This document shows, one piece after another, positions 10,784 through 20,215 of a stretch of DNA of 64,000 bases. The notes beneath the pieces were generated by a model. It was not told where the DNA came from. It did not search any database and saw nothing but the letters and a program-made list of their open reading frames with translations. How positions within the stretch are numbered: position 1 is the stretch's first letter; every line of letters begins with the position of its first letter. Source of the stretch: Prorocentrum cordatum (Eukaryota > Sar > Dinophyceae > Prorocentrales > Prorocentraceae); the NCBI GenBank assembly GCA_963575745.1, contig CAUYUJ010015278.1, positions 183,052 to 247,051 on the forward strand, read 5' to 3'. The position numbers and the translations under genes were made by a program.

Positions 10784-11000
10784 GAGGCTCCCAGGAGGGC
10801 CTGGGAGAGCCACACTTGGCTTTCTTCTGTCCGTCGCGATTTTGTCAAGAAACAGATCGGCAAGGCCTGCAAGGTCTGTTCCGTGAAGCTCAAGGCAGGC
10901 GACTTCGTCTACCGTTCCACGCGTTCGCACTACCAGTGCGGCGTTGCAATGCACTCTGCGCAGCGGCGTGCAGGAGGGGCCAAGAAGGTTCCTGGCATTG
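10784..11000 (+). CDS. Short exon-like frame with a C-x2-C ... H-x2-C zinc-finger pattern
   Basis: Natural residue composition between two repeat arrays. It reads FVKKQIGKACKVCSVKLKAG, then about a dozen residues, then a His-Tyr-x-Cys. The spacing CX2C-X16-HX2C and the sequence around it resemble treble-clef fingers of the PARP type, but this match is from pattern only. No start codon or splice partner is evident. It could be a 5' exon of the methyltransferase gene downstream, an exon of a family B-like gene, or a relic. Confidence 0.33.
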
Positions 11001-11116
11001 AACGCGCATTCGCCCCTCGCCCTTTTCAGATCTCCAGGGATAGCCTGGGCGTCCCCAAGTTTTCGGATCTGTGTTCCGGCCCTTGTTGGATAGTCCGGAG
11101 CACGATTGGCGCTACC

Positions 11117-11382
11117 TGGCGCTACGCGCGTAGCGCCAGCCTGGCGCTACCTGGCGCTACGCGCGTAGCGCCAGGTAGCGCCAGCCTCGCCGCGCTGGAG
11201 CCCCGACGCGTACGCTTTGGGGCCAAATTTGACGCCCCGAACCTGTTCCGACCTGTGAAAAACCATGCCTGCGGGGTCCCCCCCGACGACGAGCCATGGC
11301 CCCGCGGGGCCAGGCTGGCGCTACGCGCGTAGCGCCAGGTAGCGCCAGGTAGCGCCAGCCTGGCGCTACGCGCGTAGCGCCA
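11117..11382 (+). repeat. Cluster of identical palindromes (GGCGCTACGCGCGTAGCGCC)
   Basis: Four perfect copies of the palindrome, with T/A at the ends, lie at 11117-11138, 11152-11173, 11316-11337 and 11361-11382. They are embedded in additional GGTAGCGCCA half units, and a unique segment (11183-11310) separates two pairs. Each copy could fold into a cruciform. Confidence 0.85.
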
Positions 11383-11683
11383 GGTAGCGCCAGGTAGCGC
11401 CAGCCCCGCCCCTCCAGCGCCGCGTCCAAGCCCGCTGGGGTCTTGCCAGGGCCCGCTTCGGGACCGCATTGGAGCTCGCAGTGTCTTCGGAGTGCCCCGT
11501 CTGGCGGCCTCCCTGAAACGCCGCGCGCCAACTCGGACACCATCGGAGCCGTTGGGGTCTCGGGTGCTGCCCCGAACAGCCCATCCCCCCACTCGGCTCC
11601 CTCTCCTGGTATCCTTGGGGCTGCAGACGCCGATTCGACGTCGCTCTTGGGGCCTTCTTGGGTTCGGGCCAGTGCGCGCGTGC

Positions 11684-11706
11684 ACCGTGGCCATTTGGCT
11701 CGCAAG
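11684..11706 (+). other. Possible decayed spliced-leader relic upstream of the methyltransferase ATG
   Basis: ACCGTGGCCATTTGGCTC followed by GCAAG resembles the dinoflagellate spliced leader with one substitution, one T missing and two inserted bases. It lies 58 bp before the first ATG of the methyltransferase frame. Because the region is also open in the same frame, chance similarity is possible. Confidence 0.28.
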
Positions 11707-11763
11707 TACCGCATTTGTTTGGACTCGAACGCGTCCGCATCCGTCTCCCGATTGTCGCGGTCC

Positions 11764-13344
11764 ATGAGCATTTTGCTCGACGCGTGGCGGCGCGGGGAAC
11801 TCCCGCAGGTCCCTGTATACACGCCTCGACCCAGCGAAAGCAGCATGAGCGATCCACCGCTCGCGCTCGGTCGAGGCTTTTACACCGCGCTGTTTGATCG
11901 GTTCTTGTCTCGCATTTCGCTGGAGGAGCAGCGAGATATGTTTCTTTGGTTCACAGTCGTGCAGAGGAGCTCTGTATGCGTTGCAACTGCCTGCTCAGGG
12001 ACTGATGTGCCGATGCTTCTCTGGGCCAGTTTTGCGTCTGTCATGGCGTCCAAATTTGGCGGGAGTGCCGCTCGGGTGAATCATGCTTTTTCATGTGAAA
12101 ACGACAGAGAGAAGCAGCGGTTTCTGCTTTCGATGTTCCCCGGCATGCCGCTGCTATTTTCTGATGCAACCACGCTCGGCCGCGATGCATCGCATGATGT
12201 GAAGTCTGGTGCGAATCAAATCATCCCAAAGGAAGTGGATGTTATTGCCGCTGGGTGGCCGTGCACGGATGTGTCGCCAATGCAAGTGAATTCTGTTACA
12301 CTGGAAAATCGGTCTTGCGTCAGCGACGGGTCTCTCCGCAGCGGGAGCGTCTTCGCTGGCATCCTGGAATTCCTCGCAAAACGTTCGCGATCACTCAGTT
12401 TCATGCTTCAAGAACAGGTGCCATCGTTAACGTTCCCGCCTAAGAATAAGTCAGGGCGCGTTGTCGGCCCAGACAACCTGACATCAGCTTGTTCTTTACT
12501 TGCTATGAATGGATTTTGGACGTTCCCAATGAAATTGACACCCCAGCTGTTCGGCGGGGCGCAGCACCGGGAGCGCTTGTATTTTCCAACTTTTCCCATC
12601 GCCAAACTGCAGGAACGCGGGCTGACTTTTCGGGCAGCGGCGGAGAAGATGAAACGAACTATTGATGCCATCTCAGGATCACGGCCAATCCCTGTGGCCG
12701 AATACTTGCTGGACGATTCGTTTGTTTTGGGCCTGCGGTCTCATCGGGTACTGAAAAGCAGCATGCGTCGAGACGTCCGGGCCCGACGCGCCACGACGAC
12801 GAAGGCACCCACGTGGTCAGTGAGACACTCCAAGCTGTTTGAGAAGCGCGGCAAAGATAGGTGCGGCACGAGGTACCCGTCCCCCGACGAGATGTCGACC
12901 TTCCCACTTTTGCACGAGATCACGCACCGAGAACATGATATTCTGCACTTGCACGGTATTTCAGCTTTCCCAACAGCAGAGGACAAGTTCGTTGAACTGT
13001 CCCAGGGGTTGTCGCGTTCACATTGCACAGATGGCTATGTGCTGACTGTTACGCCTAAGTGTAAGCGATACAGCACCCTGCGTTGTCGGACACTTTGCGG
13101 CCTGGAGTGCCTCCGGCTCCAGTCGATATTTTTTGGACCTGAGGTTTATGAATGGGACGATGCCCTGCTCCACTCCCCGGCGGGCAACGCGTTCGATGCA
13201 AGCTGCGCCGCCGCCACGTTTTTCGCCAGCGTGAATTTGGTAGCAACTGGTCTTTCGAGGCAGCACAATCGCACCCCCGCCAGCGTGCCCGCAGAGTTCG
13301 AAGACGAGGAGTCCAACCTCGACTCCGCTAGGCCTAGAGGCTAG
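11764..13344 (+). CDS. Cytosine-5 DNA methyltransferase-like protein
   Basis: A 526-residue frame from the first ATG; the frame is open upstream to 11443 without an ATG. Conserved C5-methyltransferase motifs occur in order: motif I CVATACSGTD (residues 72-81, S-adenosylmethionine loop), motif II acidic residue in CENDREK (111-117), motif III SDATTL (133-138), motif IV with the catalytic Pro-Cys in GWPCTD (164-169), motif VI as LQEQV (215-219, usual ENV replaced by EQV), motif VIII QHRER (267-271), motif IX RTLCGLECLRLQSIF (442-456), motif X AGNAF (473-477). A 170-residue variable region between VIII and IX would be the target-recognition part. The predicted reaction is methyl transfer from S-adenosylmethionine to cytosine C5 in DNA. 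No chromatin-reading domain is present. The gene has no visible intron, unlike its neighbours, and sits between two 388-bp direct repeats. C5 methyltransferases captured by retrotransposons are known from dinoflagellates, so mobile origin is plausible. It looks intact. Confidence 0.88.
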   Translation: MSILLDAWRRGELPQVPVYTPRPSESSMSDPPLALGRGFYTALFDRFLSRISLEEQRDMFLWFTVVQRSSVCVATACSGTDVPMLLWASFASVMASKFGGSAARVNHAFSCENDREKQRFLLSMFPGMPLLFSDATTLGRDASHDVKSGANQIIPKEVDVIAAGWPCTDVSPMQVNSVTLENRSCVSDGSLRSGSVFAGILEFLAKRSRSLSFMLQEQVPSLTFPPKNKSGRVVGPDNLTSACSLLAMNGFWTFPMKLTPQLFGGAQHRERLYFPTFPIAKLQERGLTFRAAAEKMKRTIDAISGSRPIPVAEYLLDDSFVLGLRSHRVLKSSMRRDVRARRATTTKAPTWSVRHSKLFEKRGKDRCGTRYPSPDEMSTFPLLHEITHREHDILHLHGISAFPTAEDKFVELSQGLSRSHCTDGYVLTVTPKCKRYSTLRCRTLCGLECLRLQSIFFGPEVYEWDDALLHSPAGNAFDASCAAATFFASVNLVATGLSRQHNRTPASVPAEFEDEESNLDSARPRG

Positions 13345-13407
13345 AGGCTAGCTGCTTGGCGGGCGCGCAGATGCGGGGTTGACTCAGCGCACCCCCGCGG
13401 CGCCGAG

Positions 13408-13445
13408 GAGGGGGGGGGGCAGGGGCAGGAGGAGGAGGAGGAGGA

Positions 13446-13476
<31 letters not shown>

Positions 13477-13546
13477 GAGGAGGATGAGGAGGAGGAGGAG
13501 GAGGCGGAGGAGGAGGAGGAGGAGGAGGGGGAGGAGAGCGAGGGGG
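13408..13546 (+). repeat. (GGA)n microsatellite
   Basis: Purine-rich trinucleotide array directly downstream of the methyltransferase stop codon. Confidence 0.9.
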
Positions 13547-13988
13547 CGGAGGGGCAGTCGCACGGAGAAGAACCCAAATTCGAGCCAACGTTGCAGGGGC
13601 AGCACGGCAGCTCGGACCGCCTTGACAGGCCAACCACCGTCATCATCCAAGTCCATCGGCATCGCCATCCATCACATTCGCCATCATCATCAACCGTTTG
13701 TCATCGAGCCTCGCTCGCTGCAGGGGGTTTGCCCGGGCGGCCCAGCAGGCACCTGCCAGCGACCTCGACCCAAGGCCCGAGGGGACCTCGGTCGGGGAGG
13801 GGGCGATCAGTGAGAGAGGGGGGTGCCCCTGGGGCCCAGGCGATGAGAGCACTTGCCGAGGGCCCAGGGCCCAAGGCCCAAGGCCGGATAGGATCGAGCC
13901 TGCCGGGCCTCTCCTCTTCCTGGTCCTCCTCATATCCTCTTCTTTCCTGCTGTTGTTTCTGCTGCTGTTGATGTCGGTGGTGGACAGA

Positions 13989-14482
13989 CCTCCTGCCCCT
14001 ACCCTGATATTTCAATTAAGGAATTGGCCGTTTTCGGTTCGCGAGAGGGCGTCGCGGCCGTCATTTTTGCGGGTCCGCCGCAAAGGTGCCCCCTCCCGGC
14101 TGTAAGCGATGGGGGACGGTGCCCGAAGGTGCGGCAGCGGCGACGGTGGCGGCGGCGCTGGCGACGAGGACTGTTGTGGGGCCTTCTCAAGCCCTTCCGA
14201 GGGCCCTGGGGAGGGCTTAAGAGAGCCACAAGACGGCTCCAAGAGGGCCCCAAAACGCCCTCAGAGGGCTCTTATCGCGCATGTCGTGCGCATGTCGTGG
14301 CCATGGGACCCAGAACGACGACGACATGCGCACGACATGCGCTCTTGGGTCCGTCTTGCCTATGGGGCCCCTTTGAAGCCTTCTGAAGCGTCTCTTTGAG
14401 CCCCATGAGGGGGCCAGGACAGGTCGGGGGGCTTCCCGAGGGGCCCCAAGAGGAGGCCAGAAGGACCCCAAGAAGACTCCCG
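13989..14482 (+). repeat. Dispersed repeat: leading 86-bp block plus right copy of the 388-bp direct repeat
   Basis: Positions 14095-14482 match 9549-9936 in the same orientation. The leading block 13989-14074 (GAATTGGCCG..., TTCGCGAGAGGGCGTCGCGG) recurs inverted at about 20512-20600 with roughly 80% identity by eye. Confidence 0.75.
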
Positions 14483-15486
14483 AGGGGCGTATATCGTATA
14501 TAACACACACCCTTCGTTATATGCCCATCGCGGGGCTCCAAGAGGGCCCCAAGAGGGCCCCTAAGAGGCCCTCTTGGGCCTCTGGGAGCTCCTCGGGGGC
14601 CGCCCAGGAGGGCCGCGGGGGCGTTTACAACGCAAAGAGGACCCCCAGAGGGCCCCACGCAGGCCCCGCGTAACGGCCAACGCCGTGAACGGAACCTATC
14701 CCGAGCACGGCCACAGCTGGAGCACCTCTCTTTGAATGGGGACGGCACAGAGGCGAACGCCCTGAACGAAGCAGATCTCGACTGAGCATCCTGTGGTTGC
14801 ACGCTCGGGGGGCTGTGTTTGTGCGCCGGGAGGGGCTGTGTTTGCACGCTCGTGGCCATTGGTTTACCGTGAACTAAATGCTAAAGGGAGGTTTGTCCAC
14901 CGCCGATGCTGCTGCTGCCTGCCTCCTATCCTCCTCCTCCCCCTCCTCCTCCTCCTCCTCCGGGGCGACCCCGGGCGGCTCCGGGCCCACCCGGGCAGTT
15001 TTTCGAAGACCAAAGGTGCCCCGTTTTGGTGCTTGAAAAATTGCCCTGGGGGGCCCGGATCGACCTCGGGTGGCCCGGGATTTCGCGTTGCAGGTGGGCG
15101 TGCCGAAATCCCCGATCCCAGCCGGGCGTGCGTACTCCTCCAGGATCGACGGGTAGAGTTCGTCGGCGAAGATGCTCCTCGTGCCTACATTTCCTCCTCC
15201 TGAGCCTCCACAGGGCTGATGGCGCTGATGGCCTCGGGGCCCTCTTGGGCCGATGTTGGGCCCTCTTAAGACTCTTGGGTGACTTTTGGGCTCTTGGGCT
15301 CTCGTGGTTTCTTCAGCCTTTGCGTGGTTTTCTGGCCACTACCCTTCCTGAAAGATGTTGTAAATCGCCTGCTCCTCGCCATCGCCCCCCCCGCCCCTCC
15401 GTTTTTTTCTGCAGCATCTTGCCAGTTACCGAGCGCCATCCGAGCTCGCCTGCCTAGGCGACCTTCTCAGCAGCCGCCGAAGCAGC
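14483..15486. other. Intergenic: GGGCCC hairpins, minisatellite core and short (CTC)n; no gene seen
   Basis: Contains an inverted GGGCCCCTAAGAGG/CCTCTTGGGCC segment near 14560, the GGGGCTGTGTTTG minisatellite core at 14795-14855, and a CTC array at 14929-14962. The family B start follows at 15487. Confidence 0.5.
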
Positions 15487-16172
15487 ATGGCGACCAAGAC
15501 GCAGCCAGAATCGCCGACCCGTCAGAGACCGGCGGCTGGCTGCCGGGTGACCTCGCCGACTATGACGCTCGGCTTGAGCGAGGGGACACGCTGCGAGCAG
15601 CACGAGGCCACCACCCTCAGCATGGACACTTTCTCGCTCCGCCCGCCCGCGCCAGCTGGGCCAGATTGCGGCGCCCTCCCGAGGCAGAAGAAGTTGCGGG
15701 TGTGCAAGTACTGCCACGAGAGCGACCAGTCTGAGAACCCCTACGAGTTCGAGAGGTCTGGCAAGCCGATGTTGCAGTGGAGGCGCGCCATGGGTCGGGA
15801 GTGCGCCGTGTGCCCCGCGGCTGTTGACGCTCACCCGAAGTACTGCCTGGTGTCCAAGGCTGAGCTCGAGGAGCAGATGCAGAACGCCACCGAGAGGGAG
15901 CAGTTCCTTGCTACCTGCCGCAGGCCCTACATCACCGAGCGGAATCGATTGCAGGGCAAGCGAGTTGCTGGTGCGCACGCCCACAAGTCCACCAAGTGCA
16001 AAACTGTTGTGAAGGCAATCTCGAAGACGGCCTTGCAGTACCGCCAGAGAGCTGGAGTCCTCTGGCCAGTGCCCTTGTACAAGAAGCGGTTCGGTAAGAA
16101 GCCTGCCAAGAAAGACATCAAGCCACACGCCATCGATGGCCTGACCGTCAAGGGGGTTCAAGCTGTGAAAAT
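15487..16172 (+). CDS. Family B protein, first exon: CX2C-X29-CX2C zinc-binding domain
   Basis: An ATG at 15487 opens about 228 codons of natural composition. CKYC (residues 73-76) and CAVC (106-109) are separated by exactly 29 residues; the family B copy at 30995-27013 has CLAC and CKRC also separated by 29. Both then have a basic/hydrophobic segment ending in DG-x3-KGV (here IDGLTVKGV; there VDGKQFKGV). This makes homology between the two genes convincing even though overall identity is low. The Cys pairs probably bind zinc. Nothing points to a catalytic activity. The frame loses natural composition after about 16172, where an intron with a long hairpin begins. Confidence 0.6.
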
Positions 16173-16254
16173 GTCCCCATCACCCGAGGTGCGATGCGAC
16201 CGAGGCTTTAGCCGCCGACAAAGCCGTCCGATGGCTTCCGAAGTGTCGCCGGTG

Positions 16255-16317
16255 GCACCCGCAAGACTGACAGACTCGAGTCTCGCCGAGACTCGAGTCT
16301 GTCAGTCCTGCGGGTGC
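16255..16317 (+). repeat. 31-bp-arm inverted repeat (hairpin) inside the family B intron
   Basis: Left arm 16255-16285 and right arm 16287-16317 pair with one mismatch and a single-base centre. The core is GACAGACTCGAGTCTC and its complement. Introns with inverted-repeat ends (introner elements) are known in dinoflagellates; this could be one. Confidence 0.75.
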
Positions 16318-16375
16318 TTTGGGAGTCCTTTCGGAGCTGTCGGGGCCTTCGCGGCGCGCCCCAGGTTATCTTATC

Positions 16376-18290
16376 GTTCGCGGAGTTCGGCTGTCCGGAC
16401 GGCTGCTACGAGGTCTTTGGTCTCACCGAGACTGGCGCGACAAAGGATACCACGCTTGCTGAGGCCACCGGACTGAGCGACGACGACTCCTCCGAGGCGG
16501 TTGCAGAGACCTTTGCCAACGCCCAGAAGCGCAGGCGCGTGGAGGTTGCTGGTGGCAAGAGGGACGCCAAGGATACCGAGGGCCTCATCAAGTGGAAGGC
16601 GACCAAGAAGCCGAAGCAGAAGCAACTGGACGACTCCTCCGGGGACGAGGCCATCTTCAACGCGGTGTGGGGTTCCGCCGCCGACAACACCGACGATGCC
16701 GACGACGAGGACGTCATCGACGTGGAGACGGGCGTCGAACAGGAGGAGCAGCCGGGGTCGAGAGGTCGCCGCGGCAGGGCCAAAGCCAGGGCCACGCTTG
16801 CCCGGGCCGCGGAGGCTGCCGAAGCTGCGGCTGGGATGCCCGCTTCGTCCGCGGCGCACGTTGGCATAGAAGCGGCCAAAGAGGTGGCCGCGTCGCTGAT
16901 CGAGCCGGTGGCTGAGATGATTCCTGGGCCGAAGCGCGCGGCGATTGCTGCGCCGAGGGGCAAGCCTACCTCTGCCCAGAGGTTGGCGGCTGCAAAAGCC
17001 ACGCCCCTGCTGCCCGGAGAGACCACAGGCCGCTCGCCTGCGCCCAGCAGCGGCGCCGGCACTAGCGCCGCGGGCGGCGACGCTGCCAGCGGCGGCGGCG
17101 GCGGCGCAGCAGCTGACGAGCCACCGGCGGTGAAAGCGCCCAAGCCGATCAAGAACGTCAAGCGGGAGATGGACAAGACGGAGCAGGTGTGCCTCGTGGT
17201 CACGCAGCACAAGGCCAAGTTCGCGGAGGACCCCAGCACGCTCAGCGTTGCGGCCGTGACATCCGTGTTGACTAAGGTGCAGAGTCGCATGGGCCCGGAC
17301 CTCACTCACATGTACACTAGCGGCTTGTCTACGTGCCCGGCCGGACAGACGACCCGGGGCGAGGGTCTTCTCCAGCAGCTGCAGGAGAGCGAAGAGTGGC
17401 TGAAGAAAGCTCTCAGCGTTGTGAGCTGCCTGGCGGCCCCTCCAGATTCCGAGCTGCACAGCGCGTCGCAGTTGCGCGGCGCCCTCGAGGACTGCGGCGT
17501 CAAGTTTACGTCGACCAAGCCAGCGGAGACACTGCTGAACAGGCAGCTGTTGGAGCACGCAGCCGCCAAGGACTGGGGCGCGCTGGCGACCGCCATCGAC
17601 AATGTGTCCCAGATCACGGAGTTCAGCCAAGATGGCCGCTGCTGCGCGGACATCCAGAAGGCCGCCGCGAACAAGATGATCATCGAGGTTTGCCGCGGTG
17701 GCCAACCCTCGAAGGGCGCGGCAGCTGCGGCGCTCGCCGACACGTCAGTCGACGATGTACGGCACATCGTGGTGAGCATCTGGGACAAGCTCCAGGACAG
17801 CATTACGGATGAGGCTTGGAAGTCGGACCTGTGCGCCTTCGCGACGGTCTGCGCCAAGAACTGCGATACCGATGAGCACGTCGTGGAGCTGCAGAAGGCG
17901 AAGGACATGCTGGACACAAACACCCACAGCGTTTACAGGAAGCCCCTGCGCATGCTGCCCAATGGGATCGCGCTCATGGCCCAGGTCGCGTCCCTCCTCG
18001 ATGACATCCACACTGAGGCCAACTACATCGAGTCGTTCGGCAAAGCTTTCAGGGCGATCCAGAACGTGGAGCTGACCGACTTGCAGAAGGTCCGCGACAA
18101 CATCGTGATTCCAGACTCTGACAAGTGGATCAACCTGCATACGGCGAGCTCGCAATTACATGCCGCAAGCGAGGCGACGATGAACAAGTGCGTGGAGGAG
18201 CTCAATATTGCCGCATCCATGCAGCAACAGCTCATGGACAAGGTCAGCAAGAAGGTCTTGGTCGATGCGAGCGCAGCGTTCGCCAGCCAG
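16376..18290 (+). CDS. Family B protein, second exon: nuclear-type linker and helical C-terminal region
   Basis: About 635 codons. The order is: a short hydrophobic start (CPDGCYEVFGLTETG), an acidic and Lys/Arg-rich linker (16480-16800), an Ala-rich and Pro/Gly linker (16800-17130), and a helix-rich region from 17140 to the end. EDCGVKFTS near 17500 and the surrounding helices match the minus-strand copy (RGRGVEFDS near 29700) in spacing. The later DKLQDSITDEAWKSDLCAF also has a counterpart there (KLLDTLNAAFSADLDN and onwards). The minus copy extends at least 400 residues further, so this gene is truncated or continues beyond the microsatellite and scaffold gap. No enzyme motif is seen; a scaffold or nucleic-acid-binding role is only a guess. 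Confidence 0.6.
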
Positions 18291-18515
18291 GAGCCGCCTA
18301 CCGCGCTCCCCCGCCACTCTCCTAGCCTCGAGCCTCTAGCCTCTAGCTCCCTAGCCTCCCTCCTCCGCCTCCAAGGCCCCAGGCGACTCCGGGGGGGGGG
18401 GGCAGTTTCTGAGTCTCACCACCCTGGGCGCCCCTTGGGCCGCAAGGGCAAGAGGGCCGGGGGGGGTCGGGGCCTCGGCGGCGGCCGGGAGGGCGCGGAG
18501 GTGTCGTTTTTACGT

Positions 18516-18700
18516 CTCCTCCTCCTCTCTCCTCCTCCTCCTGCTCCTGCTCCTCCTCCTCCTCCTCCTCCTGCTCCTGCTCCTGCTGCTGCTCCTCCTT
18601 CTCCTCCTCCTCCTCCTCCTCCTCTTCCTCCTCTTCCTCCTCCTCCTCCTCCTCCCCCCCCTCCTCCTCCTCCTCCTTCTCCTCCTCCTCCTCCTCCCGA
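18516..18700 (+). repeat. (CTC)n microsatellite
   Basis: Imperfect CTC/CTG trinucleotide array after the last recognisable family B codons; long Pro/Leu and Glu frames here are artefacts. Confidence 0.9.
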
Positions 18701-18846
18701 TTCCTGATCCAGCCGCCCGCCGGGCCGGGGCGGGGGGGGGCGACCTTCGCCCTGCTCATCCGCATCCGTCTTCGCCCTGACGGGCGGGAGCTAAGTGGAG
18801 GGGGGGCGGAGGGGGGGCGACGTGGGCAGAGGAGGGGCTCATTCGC

Positions 18847-18895
18847 CGATTCATATTGCACCCGCTCCCTCTTCGATGGGATCGCGTCCCCCCAA
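18847..18895 (+). repeat. Dispersed repeat, copy 2 (other copy 8366-8414)
   Basis: Same orientation as the copy in the 3' flank of the family A gene; it ends just before the scaffold gap. Confidence 0.5.
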
Positions 18896-18900
18896 ATTTC

Positions 18901-19000
18901 NNNNNNNNNNNNNNNNNNNNNNNNNNNNNNNNNNNNNNNNNNNNNNNNNNNNNNNNNNNNNNNNNNNNNNNNNNNNNNNNNNNNNNNNNNNNNNNNNNNN
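18901..19000. other. Assembly gap of 100 N
   Basis: Exactly 100 unknown bases, the conventional scaffold-gap length. The true distance is unknown, and the sequences on both sides may not be adjacent. Confidence 0.99.
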
Positions 19001-19339
19001 CAGTGGAGTTTCCCCCGACCCCCGGGCCCAGAACTCAGGTGACCTCCGTCACTGAGTATCAGAGTATCAGGTTCGCTGCTGCTAGATAGGATAGAATTCG
19101 TCGACAGCCTACAGCTCTCTCGCTGCCAATTCATGCGCGCCCCATGTGTGGTCAATAGCCGATGCATTTTCTCCCATCCTCCTGGGATCTCCAACCTGTC
19201 CAGATCTGTGGCCCTCGTGGGGCACCTCCGTTGCGAGCGCCTGCGTGAGGGTGGCGACGTCTCGCGATGGAGTGCATGAAGATGAGCAGCTCTGCGGATG
19301 AGACAAGACAAGTGGCGTTGGAAAGACACATTCGTCGTC

Positions 19340-19704
19340 GCCCCCCTCTCCTCCTCCTCCTCCTCCTCCTCCTCCTCCTTCTCCTCCTCCTTCTCCTCCT
19401 CCTCTTCCCCTTCCCTCCCCTCCTCCTCCTCCTCCTCCCTCTCCTCCCTCCTCCTCCTCCTCCTCCTCCTCTCCTCCTCCTCTCCTCCCTCCTCCTCCTC
19501 CTCCTCCTCCTCCGCCGCCTCCTCCTCCCCTCCTCCCCTCCTCCTCCTCCTCCTCCTCCTCCTCCTCCTCCCCCTCCCTCCTCCTCCTCCTCCTCCTCCT
19601 CACTCCTCACTCCTCACTGCTCACCTCATCCTTTTCCTCCTCCTCGTCCTCCTCCTCCTCCTCCTCCTCCTCTTCTTCCTCCTCCTCCTCCTCCTCTCCC
19701 CCTC
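19340..19704 (+). repeat. Long (CTC)n microsatellite
   Basis: Trinucleotide array interrupted by short C runs, with CACTCCT repeats near 19600. Confidence 0.9.
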
Positions 19705-19865
19705 CCTCCCCCCGGAAAGCAGCGAGCGTGGCAGCTGGGTGCCTGCGACGCGTTGTCGCCGCTGCCGCTGAGCTGCAGCCCTGTCCTGTCGGCTGCCTGG
19801 TCAATCGGCCTGTGTGTCTGTCTGTCTGTCTGTCTGGGTATATGTCTTTGTTTGTTTGTTTGTTT

Positions 19866-19868
<3 letters not shown>

Positions 19869-19937
<69 letters not shown>
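19869..19937 (+). repeat. (CT)n microsatellite
   Basis: Dinucleotide array of about 34 units preceded by GTTT and TCTG tetranucleotide repeats. Confidence 0.9.
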
Positions 19938-19944
<7 letters not shown>

Positions 19945-20035
19945 CTCTCACACCTCTCTCCTTCCCTCAGCAACCGACGAGGGGGGCAAGTTGGCCCACT
20001 GGCCCACGTCGCACGCGTCCGCAGCCGGTCCCGAA

Positions 20036-20215
20036 CGGGCCCAGAGGGGTCCCGCCATCGATCCTGAATGGGCCCCCAAGGGGCCCACCTCCGATGCCAA
20101 ATGGGCCAATGTTGGGCCCGCCCCCGACCCCAGCTGGGCCCTCACGGGGCCCGCCGCCGATCTCAAATGGGTCCGAAATTGGCCCGCCGCCGATCCCAGA
20201 CTGGGTCCAGAAAGG
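20036..20215 (+). repeat. 33-bp minisatellite (GGGCCC...CCGAT...AAATGGG)
   Basis: Five or so units of about 33 bp. Because the period is a multiple of three, frames stay open on both strands (a GPPPIPN-like repeat on the plus strand). This is repeat structure rather than a gene. Confidence 0.7.

Noticed and set aside
9549-14482. Calling the methyltransferase unit an LTR retrotransposon
   Set aside because: Direct repeats alone are insufficient; no gag, protease, RT, integrase, primer-binding site or polypurine tract was seen.
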